From contig JADYYY010000001.1 of assembly GCA_020853395.1 (NCBI GenBank), positions 1 to 64,000 on the forward strand: a stretch of DNA of 64,000 nucleotides, read 5' to 3'. The position numbers and the translations under genes are program-made. Each line of letters opens with the position of its first letter. Within the stretch, counting starts at the first letter, position 1. The notes under the pieces are model-generated. The model searched no databases and had not been told where the DNA came from. It saw only the letters and a program-made list of their open reading frames with translations. This stretch comes from Acidobacteriota bacterium. Lineage in GTDB: Bacteria > Acidobacteriota > Vicinamibacteria > Vicinamibacterales > SCN-69-37. Shown here one piece after another: positions 32,506 through 40,976 of the stretch.

Positions 32506-33484
32506 GTCGTTTCTCACAGACGAGTATCGCACCATCCTTTCCGGCGCCGGCTGGGCCGAACGGCGGCATCTGGGGCACATCCGCTTCAGAGGCCGCGACG
32601 TCCTCACGTTCTTGCAGAGTCTCGTGACGAACGACGTCGCACGGCTCGCGCCGGGTCAGGGCGCGTACGCCGCGTATCTCACGCCGCAGGGGCGGATGGT
32701 CGCCGATCTGGTGCTCCATCGCCGTGACGACGAGGTCGTCGCGACCGTCGCGGCGGGCCTCGCCGCGTCGCTCGCCTCGCGATTCGATCAACTGGTGTTC
32801 TCGGAGGACGTCGAGGTGGCGGACGTGTCCGCCGAGCGGAGCGAATGGCTGGTCGTCGGACACGGTGCGGCAGCCGCCCTCGCGGCCGCATTCGAGCTGG
32901 AGGAGGCGCGGCTGTCGGCGCTCCAGGAACTGTCGCACGTGAACTGGTCGCATGGCTTCATCGCGCGCGCCGGCGAGGCGCTGCTGCCGTCGTTCGCGAT
33001 CGTCGCGCCGATCGATGCTCGGGCCGAGGTCAGCGATCGTCTGGAGCGATCGGCGATGGTGCGCGTGTCCGACGGGCTGGTGGACGCGCTGCGGATTGAA
33101 GCAGGACGGCCCAGGTTCGGCGTGGACATGAACGAGGACACGATTCCGCTCGAGGCCGGACTGCTCGAGCGGGCAATCAGCACGACGAAGGGCTGCTACG
33201 TCGGGCAGGAGATCGTCATTCGGATCCTGCACCGAGGCGGCGGCCGCGTGGCTCGACGTCTGCTGACCTTCAGCATCGAGGCACAGGATGTGCCGGCTGT
33301 CGGCGCCGAGCTCGTCAGCGATGGGAAGACCGTAGGCGTGCTGACGAGCGTCGCCGGCGCGCCTTCGGGAAATGGGCTGATCGCGCTCGGGTACGTTCAC
33401 CGAGATGTCGCGGAAACGGGGAAGGTGTTTGCGATCGCCGGTTCGCCTGGCGCGAACGTGGTCGCGACCGGCTTTGCGCGATAG
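32504..33484 (+). CDS. ygfZ: YgfZ/GcvT-like folate-binding protein
   Basis: A 326-residue tetrahydrofolate-binding protein of the GcvT fold that helps maintain Fe-S enzymes. It has the N-terminal RGRDVLTFLQSLVTNDVA and the YgfZ signature KGCYVGQEIVIRILHRGG with its conserved Cys. It ends with a small barrel (GLIALGYVHRDVA). The ATG at 32504 has GGAAGA 9 nt upstream. The start codon overlaps that of the divergent hydrolase gene (sequence CATG), so each 5' end lies in the other gene's regulatory region. Confidence 0.92.
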   Translation: MSFLTDEYRTILSGAGWAERRHLGHIRFRGRDVLTFLQSLVTNDVARLAPGQGAYAAYLTPQGRMVADLVLHRRDDEVVATVAAGLAASLASRFDQLVFSEDVEVADVSAERSEWLVVGHGAAAALAAAFELEEARLSALQELSHVNWSHGFIARAGEALLPSFAIVAPIDARAEVSDRLERSAMVRVSDGLVDALRIEAGRPRFGVDMNEDTIPLEAGLLERAISTTKGCYVGQEIVIRILHRGGGRVARRLLTFSIEAQDVPAVGAELVSDGKTVGVLTSVAGAPSGNGLIALGYVHRDVAETGKVFAIAGSPGANVVATGFAR

Positions 33485-33493
33485 ACGGCCTGC

Positions 33494-33892
33494 TCACGAG
33501 GTCAGCAGATCGATCAGATCCCGGTCCGCGGCGGGGAAGGTCAGCGTCCGCAACAGGTCGCGAGCGACCCAGCGAAGTTCCTGGCCGAGCACAGGCCGCG
33601 GTTCCCCTTCGATCGTGCACCGCCGGAAGTGCAGGCGAACCGTGCGTTCCGGGTAGGCGTGCTGCGTGACGAGGATCTCGTCTCCCACGCGCGATGCGAC
33701 GCCGAGCTCCTCGACGAGCTCGCGTGCGAGGCACGCGTCGTGCGCTTCGCCCGGCAGGCACTTGCCACCTGGAAACTCCCACAGGCCCTCGAGGTGCGTG
33801 CCCCGCAGGCGCCGCGCGACCAGGAACGCGCCGTCGCGTTCGACCACTGCCGCGAGCACGACGATCGGTGCGGCGGAGGGGTCAGCGTGCAT
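33494..33892 (-). CDS. MutT-like Nudix hydrolase
   Basis: A 132-residue Nudix protein with a complete Nudix box, GKCLPGEAHDACLARELVEELG (43-64, read as G-x5-E-x7-REL-x2-EELG). It has WEFPGG before the box and HAYPERTVRLHFRRC after it, as in MutT/8-oxo-dGTPase-like enzymes. It begins inside the 3' end of mutY (11 nt shared) and is the downstream partner of that gene. It probably removes oxidised nucleotides while MutY corrects A:8-oxoG pairs; it may instead take over the 8-oxoG-recognition role of the C-terminal domain that this MutY lacks. Confidence 0.88.
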   Translation of the reverse strand: MHADPSAAPIVVLAAVVERDGAFLVARRLRGTHLEGLWEFPGGKCLPGEAHDACLARELVEELGVASRVGDEILVTQHAYPERTVRLHFRRCTIEGEPRPVLGQELRWVARDLLRTLTFPAADRDLIDLLTS

Positions 33893-34565
33893 GTCCCGCG
33901 GTCCTGTACGTCAGGCAGCCCCGGCGCATCGGGCACTGCCGGCAGGCCGGTTTTCGCGCGGAGCAGACGAGCGCTCCGAGGTCCATGATCGCCTGGTTGA
34001 AGTCGAACACGGCCCGCCGCGGCAGCACCGCCCAGGAGAGCGTCCACAGTTGAGTCGCGGGTGGCGTCCGGCGACTCGGGCCGACGAAGACGCGGGTGAG
34101 GACGCGGGCGACGTTCGTGTCGAGAATCGCCGCGCGCTTGCCGAAAGCGAAGCTCATCACCGCGCCCGCGGTGTAGGGTCCGATCCCGGTGAAACCGAGC
34201 AGCGCGTCCTCGTCGCTCGGGAGCTCACCGCCGTACCGTCCGACGGCTTCGCGGGCGATTGCCTGCAAGCGCCGCGGCCGGATGTTGTAACCGAGCGGAT
34301 ACCAGGAACGGACGACCTCGTCCGTGTCGGCGGTGGCGAGCGCCTCGAGCGTCGGATATCGGTCGAGCCATTCCTCGTACTTCGGCCGCACGCGGTCGAC
34401 CTGCGTCTGCTGCAGCATGACCTCCGACACGAGGATGCGATAGGGGTCGCGCGTCTCCCGCCACGGCAAACGCCGCCCATGCCGCCCGTACCAGTCGAGC
34501 AGCCGCCGGCGGAACCAACGGCGGCGAGACGACGAGGGGAGGCGCAGCCGGGCGCGTCGTGGCAC
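33882..34565 (-). CDS. mutY: Short A/G-specific adenine glycosylase (MutY)
   Basis: A base-excision repair glycosylase of 227 residues. It has the catalytic Glu in VSEVMLQQTQVDRV, the helix-hairpin-helix FTGIGPYTAGAVMSFAFG with the catalytic Asp in AILDTNVARVL, and a 4Fe-4S loop C-x6-C-x2-C-x5-C (CSARKPACRQCPMRRGC). Most MutY proteins have about 350 residues, with a MutT-like C-terminal domain that reads 8-oxoG. Here the protein stops right after the iron-sulfur loop, and a separate Nudix gene overlaps its end. GTG at 34565 is the most likely start, 20 nt from the divergent cobalamin adenosyltransferase. Confidence 0.88.
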   Translation of the reverse strand: MPRRARLRLPSSSRRRWFRRRLLDWYGRHGRRLPWRETRDPYRILVSEVMLQQTQVDRVRPKYEEWLDRYPTLEALATADTDEVVRSWYPLGYNIRPRRLQAIAREAVGRYGGELPSDEDALLGFTGIGPYTAGAVMSFAFGKRAAILDTNVARVLTRVFVGPSRRTPPATQLWTLSWAVLPRRAVFDFNQAIMDLGALVCSARKPACRQCPMRRGCLTYRTAGHAR

Positions 34566-34585
34566 GGTGCCATAATAGGTGACTC

Positions 34586-35128
34586 GTGTCCCGCATCTAC
34601 ACGCGCACGGGCGACAGCGGCGAGACGGCACTGTTCGACGGCACTCGTGTCTCGAAGGCCGATCCCCGCGTCGAGGCGTGCGGCGACGTCGACGAGCTGG
34701 GATCATGGCTCGGCCTGGTCCGCCGCTCGATCGATGCGGCCGATCTCGCGGAGATCCTCGACGCCGCGCAACGCGATCTCTTCGCCCTGGGTGCGCTTCT
34801 CGCGGACCCTCAGCACCGCATTTCGCCGCGGATCGAGAAGGCGGCGATCGGTCCAGATGCCGTCGTGCGTCTCGAGGGCTGGATCGATCGGCTCGATGCG
34901 GAGCTGCCGCCGTTGCGCCGGTTCATCCTGTCCGGCGGATCGGAGGTCGGCGCCTCGTTGCACATTGCACGTGCCGTGTGCCGCCGGGCTGAACGGCGGA
35001 TCGTGAGCGTCGAGCCTGACGCGGTCCGCGATCTGGCCGTGACGTACACCAACCGCCTGTCCGACCTGCTCTTCACGATGGCCCGTGCGGCGAATCATCG
35101 CGCGGGCGTGCCCGAAACCGAGTGGTAG
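34586..35128 (+). CDS. ATP:cob(I)alamin adenosyltransferase (PduO-type)
   Basis: Makes adenosylcobalamin from cob(I)alamin and ATP. In 180 residues it has the ATP-binding start IYTRTGDSGETALFDG (4-19), VEACGDVDELGSWLGL, and the C-terminal RRAERRIVSVE and TYTNRLSDLLFTMARAAN, all typical of the PduO family. The start is GTG. It is the first gene of a tightly packed run; its last 7 nt overlap hpnC. B12-using proteins are present nearby (the radical-SAM protein at 22903), but that does not identify the client. Confidence 0.95.
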   Translation: MSRIYTRTGDSGETALFDGTRVSKADPRVEACGDVDELGSWLGLVRRSIDAADLAEILDAAQRDLFALGALLADPQHRISPRIEKAAIGPDAVVRLEGWIDRLDAELPPLRRFILSGGSEVGASLHIARAVCRRAERRIVSVEPDAVRDLAVTYTNRLSDLLFTMARAANHRAGVPETEW

Positions 35129-35988
35129 ATCGCGTCGCCTACGCCGCCTGTCTCCGTCTGGCGCGACAGCACTACGAGAACTTCCCGGTGGCGTCGTGGC
35201 TGCTGCCCGCAGCCAGCCGGCCGCACATCGCGGCGATCTACGCCTTCGCTCGCACCGCGGACGATCTCGCCGACGAGGGAGCTCTGGCGGCAGACCGCCG
35301 GCTCGCGCTGCTCGATTCCTGGCGCGCGCAGCTCCACGGTGCCGTGCAGGGCCGCACTCCCGCCGACCCGGCATCGGACGACGGGTTGATCCTCCGGGCG
35401 CTGGCCGAGACGATTCGGACGTGCCGGCTGGACGTCGGGCTGTTCGATGACCTGCTCAGCGCGTTCCGGCAGGACGTGACGACCCATCGGTACGAGAGCT
35501 GGGACGACGTGCTCGACTACTGCCGTCGATCCGCGAATCCGATCGGCCGGCTGGTTCTCAGGGTCGCCGGACATCGCGAGACGGTGCTCGACGCCCACGC
35601 GGACGCCATCTGCACGGCGCTGCAGTTGACGAACTTCTGGCAGGACCTGGCCCGCGACTGGACGATGGGGCGGCTGTACGTTCCGCTCTCGCTCGTCCGA
35701 TGCGCTGGCGCGGACGAGTCGGATCTTGGGCGCGGGCAGATCTCGGCGGCGTGGCGTCGCGTGCTCTTGGACGTGAGCGGCCGCACGCGAGCGTTCTTCG
35801 CGGCCGGCCGTCCGCTGGCCCGCCTGGTCGGCGGCCGCCTCGGATGGGAGCTCCGTGCGACGTGGGCCGGTGGCGTGCGTGTGCTCGATCGCCTCGAGGC
35901 GGTCGGCTTCGACGTGTTCCGGGCCCGCCCTATGCTCGGCTGGGGCGACGTCGTGCCGATTGGCCGGACGATGCTCCGCGGGTTCTGA
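35122..35988 (+). CDS. hpnC: Squalene synthase subunit HpnC
   Basis: First of three enzymes that make squalene from farnesyl diphosphate by the HpnCDE route. It is 288 residues with both prenyl-synthase Asp clusters, FARTADDLADE (about 43-53) and LTNFWQDLARDW, and the FPVASWLLPAASRPH start typical of HpnC. It converts the HpnD product presqualene diphosphate to hydroxysqualene. It overlaps the adenosyltransferase stop and is followed after 2 nt by hpnD. No squalene-hopene cyclase gene is in the window. Confidence 0.93.
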   Translation: MVDRVAYAACLRLARQHYENFPVASWLLPAASRPHIAAIYAFARTADDLADEGALAADRRLALLDSWRAQLHGAVQGRTPADPASDDGLILRALAETIRTCRLDVGLFDDLLSAFRQDVTTHRYESWDDVLDYCRRSANPIGRLVLRVAGHRETVLDAHADAICTALQLTNFWQDLARDWTMGRLYVPLSLVRCAGADESDLGRGQISAAWRRVLLDVSGRTRAFFAAGRPLARLVGGRLGWELRATWAGGVRVLDRLEAVGFDVFRARPMLGWGDVVPIGRTMLRGF

Positions 35989-35990
35989 CC

Positions 35991-36836
35991 GTGGCGCGCA
36001 AGTCCAGCTTCTACTACGCGTTCCTCGTCCTGCCGGCTGCTCGGCGCCGCGCGATCCTGGCGGTCTTCGACTTCTGCCGCGCGGTTGACGACAGCGTCGA
36101 CTTCGCCACCGACTCGGCGACCGCCGCGGCGGCGGTGGCGCAGTGGCGGCGTGAGGTCGCCCTCGTCTTCCAGCGGGGACAGCCCGAGACCGCCGAAGGT
36201 CGTGGGTTGCAGGCTTGCGTCGTCCAGTTCGGTCTCGAGCGCGAGCACTTCGACGCGCTCGTCGACGGCGTAGAGATGGACCTCGCGCCCCGCGAGTACC
36301 GGACGTTCGCGGACCTCGAGCAGTACTGCCATCGCGTGGCCTCGGCCGTGGGCTTGATGTCGATTCCCATCTTCGGCTGTACGAGCCCGGCCGCGCGTGA
36401 GTACGCGCGCGATCTCGGCGTCGCGCTTCAGCTCACCAACATCCTGCGGGACGTTGCCGTCGATTACCGTCGAGGGCGCGTGTACCTGCCGGTAGAGGAT
36501 CTGGAGCGGTTCGGGTGCTCGGTCGAGCACATAGATCGGGAGGTCGCCGCGCCGGGCGCCGGCGTACGGAGCGAGCCGTTGCGCCGCGTCCTGGAGCACC
36601 AGGCGGCGCGCGCGCGCATCTTCTTCGCTCGCGCGGCCCGCGCCCTGCCGCGCGACGAAGCCCGCGGGTTGTTGCCGGCCGAGATCATGCGCGCGATCTA
36701 CTGGAACCTGCTCGAGCGGATCGAGGACGCGCAGTGTGACGTGTTCGGCCGGGTCATCCGCGTGCCGAAGCCGGTGCAAGCCCGCATGGCGATTTCCACG
36801 TGGTGGGCTCTTCGAGCTCGCGCGTCGCGGCCGTGA
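35991..36836 (+). CDS. hpnD: Presqualene diphosphate synthase HpnD
   Basis: Condenses two farnesyl diphosphates to presqualene diphosphate. It is 281 residues with the Asp-rich motifs FCRAVDDSVDFA and LTNILRDVAVDYRRGR, plus SSFYYAFLVLPAARR at the N-terminus. The GTG at 35991 is 2 nt after the hpnC stop, and the earlier open frame is a shadow of hpnC. The stop overlaps the GTG of hpnE (GTGA), so the three enzymes are translationally coupled. Confidence 0.93.
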   Translation: MARKSSFYYAFLVLPAARRRAILAVFDFCRAVDDSVDFATDSATAAAAVAQWRREVALVFQRGQPETAEGRGLQACVVQFGLEREHFDALVDGVEMDLAPREYRTFADLEQYCHRVASAVGLMSIPIFGCTSPAAREYARDLGVALQLTNILRDVAVDYRRGRVYLPVEDLERFGCSVEHIDREVAAPGAGVRSEPLRRVLEHQAARARIFFARAARALPRDEARGLLPAEIMRAIYWNLLERIEDAQCDVFGRVIRVPKPVQARMAISTWWALRARASRP

Positions 36837-38206
36837 CCGCTGACGTTGCAGTCATCGGCGCCGGGTTCGCCGGGCTGAGCGCGGCCGTTCGGCTGGCCAC
36901 GACCGGCTATCGCGTGCTGGTCGTCGAGGAAAAGCCCAGGCTCGGCGGACGGGCCACGGCATTCACCGATCGAGAGACGGGCGAGCGCGTCGACAACGGC
37001 CAGCACGCGCTCTTCGGCTGCTACCGCGAGACGTTCGCCTTCCTCGAGGCAATCGGCACCGCGGATCTGGTGCAATTGCAGCCGCGGCTCAGCCTGCTCA
37101 TGGCGAGCGCGGGCCGCGCCTATCGGCTCGCGTGCCCGCCGCTGCCGCCGCCTTGGCATCTGCTGGCCGGCGTCCTGCGGTGGCGCGCGCTGTCGGGCTC
37201 TGACCGATGGGCCGTCCTGAGGATGCGCAACGTTCTGCGGGACGCCAGGCGACATGGCGCGGCCGCCGCGGCGGCGCGCGTCAGCCCCGATCTCACCGTC
37301 ACGGCGTGGCTTCGCCAGGAGCGCCAGCCGCCGCACCTGTGCCGCTGGCTGTGGGAGCCGCTCGCGATTGCGGCGCTGAACCAGGCGCCAGACGAGGCAG
37401 CCGCCCAGCCGTTCGTCCGTGTGCTCGCGGAGCTGTTCGGCCCACGCGCGGCCGACTCCACAATCGGGTTGCCCAGCGTCCCCCTCGACGAGTTGTACGC
37501 CGGTCCATCACAGCGAAGGATCGAGGCACTTGGTGGGCGGGTGGTGCAGCGGGCGCGCGCGCGGCTGCGGATTGGCACCGACGAGCGACTCGAGCTGTCG
37601 ATCGACGGCGAGCACCAACCGGTCGCGGCAATCATCAGCGCCGTGCCGTGGCACGACCTCGCCAGGCTCTGGGCTGCTGACGTGCCTGGCACCCTCCATG
37701 GGCTCGTCGAGCGCGCGAACGCGATGGTGAGCTGTCCGATCGTGACGGCCAACCTGTGGTTCGATGCGCCGATCACCACGAGCGCGTTCGTCGGGTTGGT
37801 CGACGGGCCGATGCACTGGGCATTCGACAAGGCCGTGCTGTACGGTCGCGAGCGCCCGGCACATCTGGCTGTCGTGGCGAGCGGAGCCCGCGAGCTGGCG
37901 GCGCTGGACAACGCGGAGGTCGCGCGCCGCGCCGTCGGCCAGCTCGCCGACGCTCTTCCGAACGTCCGCGCCCGCCGGCTCGTTCGATCGGTCGTGGTGC
38001 GCGAGCACCGGGCGACGTTCTCGGTCGCGCCCGGCGCTCCGCGGCGGCCCGGTACCGTGACCGCCGTGCCCGGTTTCTTCCTCGCCGGCGACTGGATCGA
38101 CACCGGCCTGCCCGGCACGATCGAGAGCGCCGTGATCAGCGGGCATCGCGCGGCCGCAGCGGCCGCCGCCTATCTGCGCGAGCGCCCCACGGCGCCCGGA
38201 GCATAA
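36833..38206 (+). CDS. hpnE: Hydroxysqualene dehydroxylase HpnE
   Basis: FAD-dependent reductase that turns hydroxysqualene into squalene. In 457 residues it has the FAD motif VAVIGAGFAGLSAAVRLA (about 4-21), VVEEKPRLGGRATAF, VDNGQHALFGCYRETF, and the C-terminal FFLAGDWIDTGLPGTIESAV typical of phytoene-desaturase-like HpnE proteins. GTG at 36833 overlaps the hpnD stop; a longer frame beginning at 36800 is not needed. Confidence 0.93.
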   Translation: MTADVAVIGAGFAGLSAAVRLATTGYRVLVVEEKPRLGGRATAFTDRETGERVDNGQHALFGCYRETFAFLEAIGTADLVQLQPRLSLLMASAGRAYRLACPPLPPPWHLLAGVLRWRALSGSDRWAVLRMRNVLRDARRHGAAAAAARVSPDLTVTAWLRQERQPPHLCRWLWEPLAIAALNQAPDEAAAQPFVRVLAELFGPRAADSTIGLPSVPLDELYAGPSQRRIEALGGRVVQRARARLRIGTDERLELSIDGEHQPVAAIISAVPWHDLARLWAADVPGTLHGLVERANAMVSCPIVTANLWFDAPITTSAFVGLVDGPMHWAFDKAVLYGRERPAHLAVVASGARELAALDNAEVARRAVGQLADALPNVRARRLVRSVVVREHRATFSVAPGAPRRPGTVTAVPGFFLAGDWIDTGLPGTIESAVISGHRAAAAAAAYLRERPTAPGA

Positions 38207-38214
38207 TCAGGCGA

Positions 38215-39417
38215 ATGTCCGCCGTCGTCGTTCACTATGCGGAGCTCGCGCTCAAGGGGCGCAACCGCCCGTGGTTCGTTCATGCGCTCGTGCGAGCGAT
38301 CCGAGGTGCGTTGCGCGGGCTCGACGTGCGGACCGTGCACACGCTGCTCGGCCGAATCATCGTCGAGTTGGGGGCGGCCGCGTCGTGGGAAGAGGTACGT
38401 GACCGGCTGGCGACGGTGCCCGGGATCGGCAACTTCGCGCACGCCGACCAGGTGCCGCTCGACGTCGAGTCGATAACGGAGGCGGTACGTGCCGGGATTC
38501 GTGGCCGGACCGTGCCGAGTTTCCGCGTCACCGTGCGCCGAGCCGACAAGCGGTTCCCGATGTCCTCTCCTGAGCTCGAGCGCCTGCTCGGGCGCCGCGT
38601 GCAGGAGTGGACGAGCTGGCCCGTGGATCTGTCGCATCCGGCGCTGGTCATCAGGGTCGAGACGCTGGCCGAGACGGCGCTGGTGTCGTTCGAGAAGCTG
38701 AAAGGCGTTGGCGGGCTGCCGGTGGGCACCGGCGGCAGAGTGATGGCGCTTCTGTCCGGAGGCATCGATTCGCCAGTCGCCGCATGGCGTCTCATACGGC
38801 GAGGGTGCCGCGCAGACTTCGTGCACTTCCACAGCTATCCGATCCTCTCGCGCACGTCTCAGGAGAAAGCCAGGGCGCTCGTCGAGCGGCTCACGCGGTA
38901 TCAGCTCAGATCGCGGCTCCACCTCGTGCCGTTTGGCGCACTGCAACAGCAGGTCGTGCTCGCGGTGCCGCCGCCGGTTCGCACGGTGGTCTATCGCCGC
39001 CTGATGCTTCGCATCGCTGAACGGCTCGCGTTGCAGGCCGGGGCGCAGGCGCTCGTCACGGGCGATGCCGTCGGCCAGGTCGCATCGCAGACGCTCGAGA
39101 ACCTCGCTGCGGTCGGTTCGGTCGTCTCGATGCCGGTGTTGCGGCCGCTCGTCGGCATGGACAAGGAGGAGATCACGGCAGACGCGCAACGCATCGGCAC
39201 TTACGAGATCTCGATCGTGGAGGACGAGGACTGTTGCACGCTGTTCACTCCGCGGTTCCCCGCGACGCGCGCGTCCGCCGAGCGCGTGGACGTGGCCGAG
39301 CGGACGCTGGATGTCGCCGACCTCGTGGAGCGCGCGCTCGCCGGCGTCGTGCTGGAGAAATTCAGTTTTCCGATGCTACAATCCGGATCTTTTGTGAGGA
39401 AAGAGGGACAAGAGTGA
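38215..39417 (+). CDS. thiI: tRNA 4-thiouridine synthase ThiI
   Basis: Adenylates and sulfurates U8 of tRNA, and in many species delivers sulfur for thiamin. It is 400 residues with an N-terminal ferredoxin-like domain, a THUMP domain (about 60-165) and the PP-loop ALLSGGIDSPVAAWRL (about 178-193). There is no C-terminal rhodanese domain, so an outside sulfurtransferase or persulfide donor is needed. ATG 38215 lies 8 nt after hpnE, and the stop overlaps the aldolase GTG. Confidence 0.93.
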   Translation: MSAVVVHYAELALKGRNRPWFVHALVRAIRGALRGLDVRTVHTLLGRIIVELGAAASWEEVRDRLATVPGIGNFAHADQVPLDVESITEAVRAGIRGRTVPSFRVTVRRADKRFPMSSPELERLLGRRVQEWTSWPVDLSHPALVIRVETLAETALVSFEKLKGVGGLPVGTGGRVMALLSGGIDSPVAAWRLIRRGCRADFVHFHSYPILSRTSQEKARALVERLTRYQLRSRLHLVPFGALQQQVVLAVPPPVRTVVYRRLMLRIAERLALQAGAQALVTGDAVGQVASQTLENLAAVGSVVSMPVLRPLVGMDKEEITADAQRIGTYEISIVEDEDCCTLFTPRFPATRASAERVDVAERTLDVADLVERALAGVVLEKFSFPMLQSGSFVRKEGQE

Positions 39418-40406
39418 CGCTGACACCCGGAAAACTGGCAGGCATCAAGGCGGTATCGAACGCGCGGGGCGTGATTGCGGCTGCCGCGATGGATCAGCGC
39501 GGCTCGCTGCGCAAGGCGCTGGCGAAGGAGCGCGGCGCGGAAGTCTCCGACGCCATGCTCGAGGAGTTCAAGGTTCTGGTCGCCGCGGTGCTGACACAGC
39601 ACGCGAGCGCGATCCTGCTCGACCCTGAATGGGGCCTGCCGGCTGCTCGCAGCCGCGCCAAGGGGGCGGGGCTGCTGCTCGCGTACGAGAAGACGGGCTA
39701 CGACGCGGCCACGCCGGGACGTTTGCCGGATCTGCTCGACGACTGGTCCGTCCGGCGGCTGAAGGAGGCCGGCGCGGACTGCATCAAGATTCTCCTGTAC
39801 TACACGCCGACGGACCCGGAATCGATCAACCGCCGGAAGCACGCCTGGGTCGATCGCATCGGCGACGAGTGCGCCGCGAACGACATCCCGTTCTTCCTGG
39901 AGCTCATCGGGTACGAGGAAGGGCTCGACGAGAAGGGCATCGAGTTCGCGCGAAAGAAGCCGCAGATCGTGGCTGAGAGCATGCGTGAGTTCTCGAAGAG
40001 CCGCTACGGCGTCGACGTGCTCAAGGTCGAGGTGCCGGTGAACATGAAGTTCGTCGAAGGGGCGAGCGTTTGCAAGGGGCCGGCGGCCTACTCGAGAGAC
40101 GAAGCCAAGAAGCTCTTCCTGCAGGCGGCCACGGCGACGAACAAGCCGTTCATCTACCTCTCGGCCGGCGTGAGCAACGAGGAGTTCACCGAGACGCTGG
40201 CGCTCGCCGCGGAATCCGGCGTGAAGTACTCGGGCGTGTTGTGCGGCCGAGCGACGTGGAAAGACGGCATTCCCGTCTATGCGAAGGAGGGCGCGGCCGC
40301 GTTTCGGCGCTGGCTCGAGACGACCGGTGTGCAGAACATCGAGAACGTCAACGCCGCGCTCGAGGCGGCAACGCCCTGGTATCCGATCTACGGCGTGAAG
40401 GGCTGA
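39414..40406 (+). CDS. LacD-like class I aldolase (tagatose-1,6-bisphosphate type)
   Basis: A 330-residue TIM-barrel aldolase. It has AAAMDQRGSLRKAL near residue 20, a probable Schiff-base Lys in GADCIKILLYYTP, and later GVDVLKVEVPVNM, YLSAGVSNEEF and VLCGRATWKDGI. These are the signatures of tagatose-1,6-bisphosphate aldolase (LacD) and related deoxy-ketohexose-phosphate aldolases; the physiological sugar is not certain. The GTG overlaps the thiI stop by 4 nt. It is the last gene of the run that begins at 34586, followed by a 10-bp hairpin. Confidence 0.85.
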   Translation: MTLTPGKLAGIKAVSNARGVIAAAAMDQRGSLRKALAKERGAEVSDAMLEEFKVLVAAVLTQHASAILLDPEWGLPAARSRAKGAGLLLAYEKTGYDAATPGRLPDLLDDWSVRRLKEAGADCIKILLYYTPTDPESINRRKHAWVDRIGDECAANDIPFFLELIGYEEGLDEKGIEFARKKPQIVAESMREFSKSRYGVDVLKVEVPVNMKFVEGASVCKGPAAYSRDEAKKLFLQAATATNKPFIYLSAGVSNEEFTETLALAAESGVKYSGVLCGRATWKDGIPVYAKEGAAAFRRWLETTGVQNIENVNAALEAATPWYPIYGVKG

Positions 40407-40416
40407 GGACACGACG

Positions 40417-40448
40417 TCCGCCCCGCATCGGTCCTTCTGCGGGGCGGA
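40417..40448. terminator. 10-bp hairpin between convergent genes
   Basis: Arms 40417-40426 and 40439-40448 are exact complements around a 12-nt loop, just after the aldolase stop and before the convergent lipoprotein stop. There is no T-run on either strand, so this is likely a bidirectional terminator of the T-poor type. Confidence 0.55.
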
Positions 40449-40458
40449 AGCGCGCGCG

Positions 40459-40902
40459 CTACGACTTGACGAGCACTTCGGTGCCGGATATCGGCCCCTG
40501 GCAGCTGTCGCCCGTGTAGGTCAGCGTCAACTGGTTCTCGGCGATCGTGCCTGTACCCGCGAGCGTGATGACGCACGCGCCGTTCGCGCTGGCGCTTGCC
40601 GTCCAGGTGATCGTCGAGCCCGCGATCGTCGCCTGGACGGTTCCCGTCACCTGGAACACTTGAAAGCAGGTCGCCGAGAAGTTGCCGGCGAGCACCGTCG
40701 CGGTCTTCTGCGTGGCCTGCCACTGGAAACCGGCGCAACTGTTGAGCAGTGCGCCGCTGTCCGGCGTCTGCGACCTCCAGGTGCCGCCGAACATCGTGAT
40801 CGTCGGGTTCGGATTCGTGATGGCGCGATCGACGAACTCGAAACAGCCCGTGACCCCGAGCGAAGCAGCGAAAACGAGCGCAAGAGCAAGTCGTCGTGGC
40901 AC
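40459..40902 (-). CDS. Small predicted lipoprotein of unknown function
   Basis: A 147-residue protein with a signal sequence and lipobox LGVTGC near residue 18, so it is probably anchored to a membrane after export. The rest is Thr/Ser/Gly/Ala-rich with beta-strand character and further Cys residues (NSCAGFQW, SATCFQVF, NGACVITL, DSCQGPISG) that could form disulfides. The GTG at 40902 is preceded by AGGAG about 11 nt upstream. I do not recognise the family. Confidence 0.75.
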   Translation of the reverse strand: MPRRLALALVFAASLGVTGCFEFVDRAITNPNPTITMFGGTWRSQTPDSGALLNSCAGFQWQATQKTATVLAGNFSATCFQVFQVTGTVQATIAGSTITWTASASANGACVITLAGTGTIAENQLTLTYTGDSCQGPISGTEVLVKS

Positions 40903-40976
40903 GGCGTCGGTACTCCTGAGCGGAGTATCGGATCGTCCTGCTGTGACGATGAGAGGGTTGTTGTCATAATCCGCGT

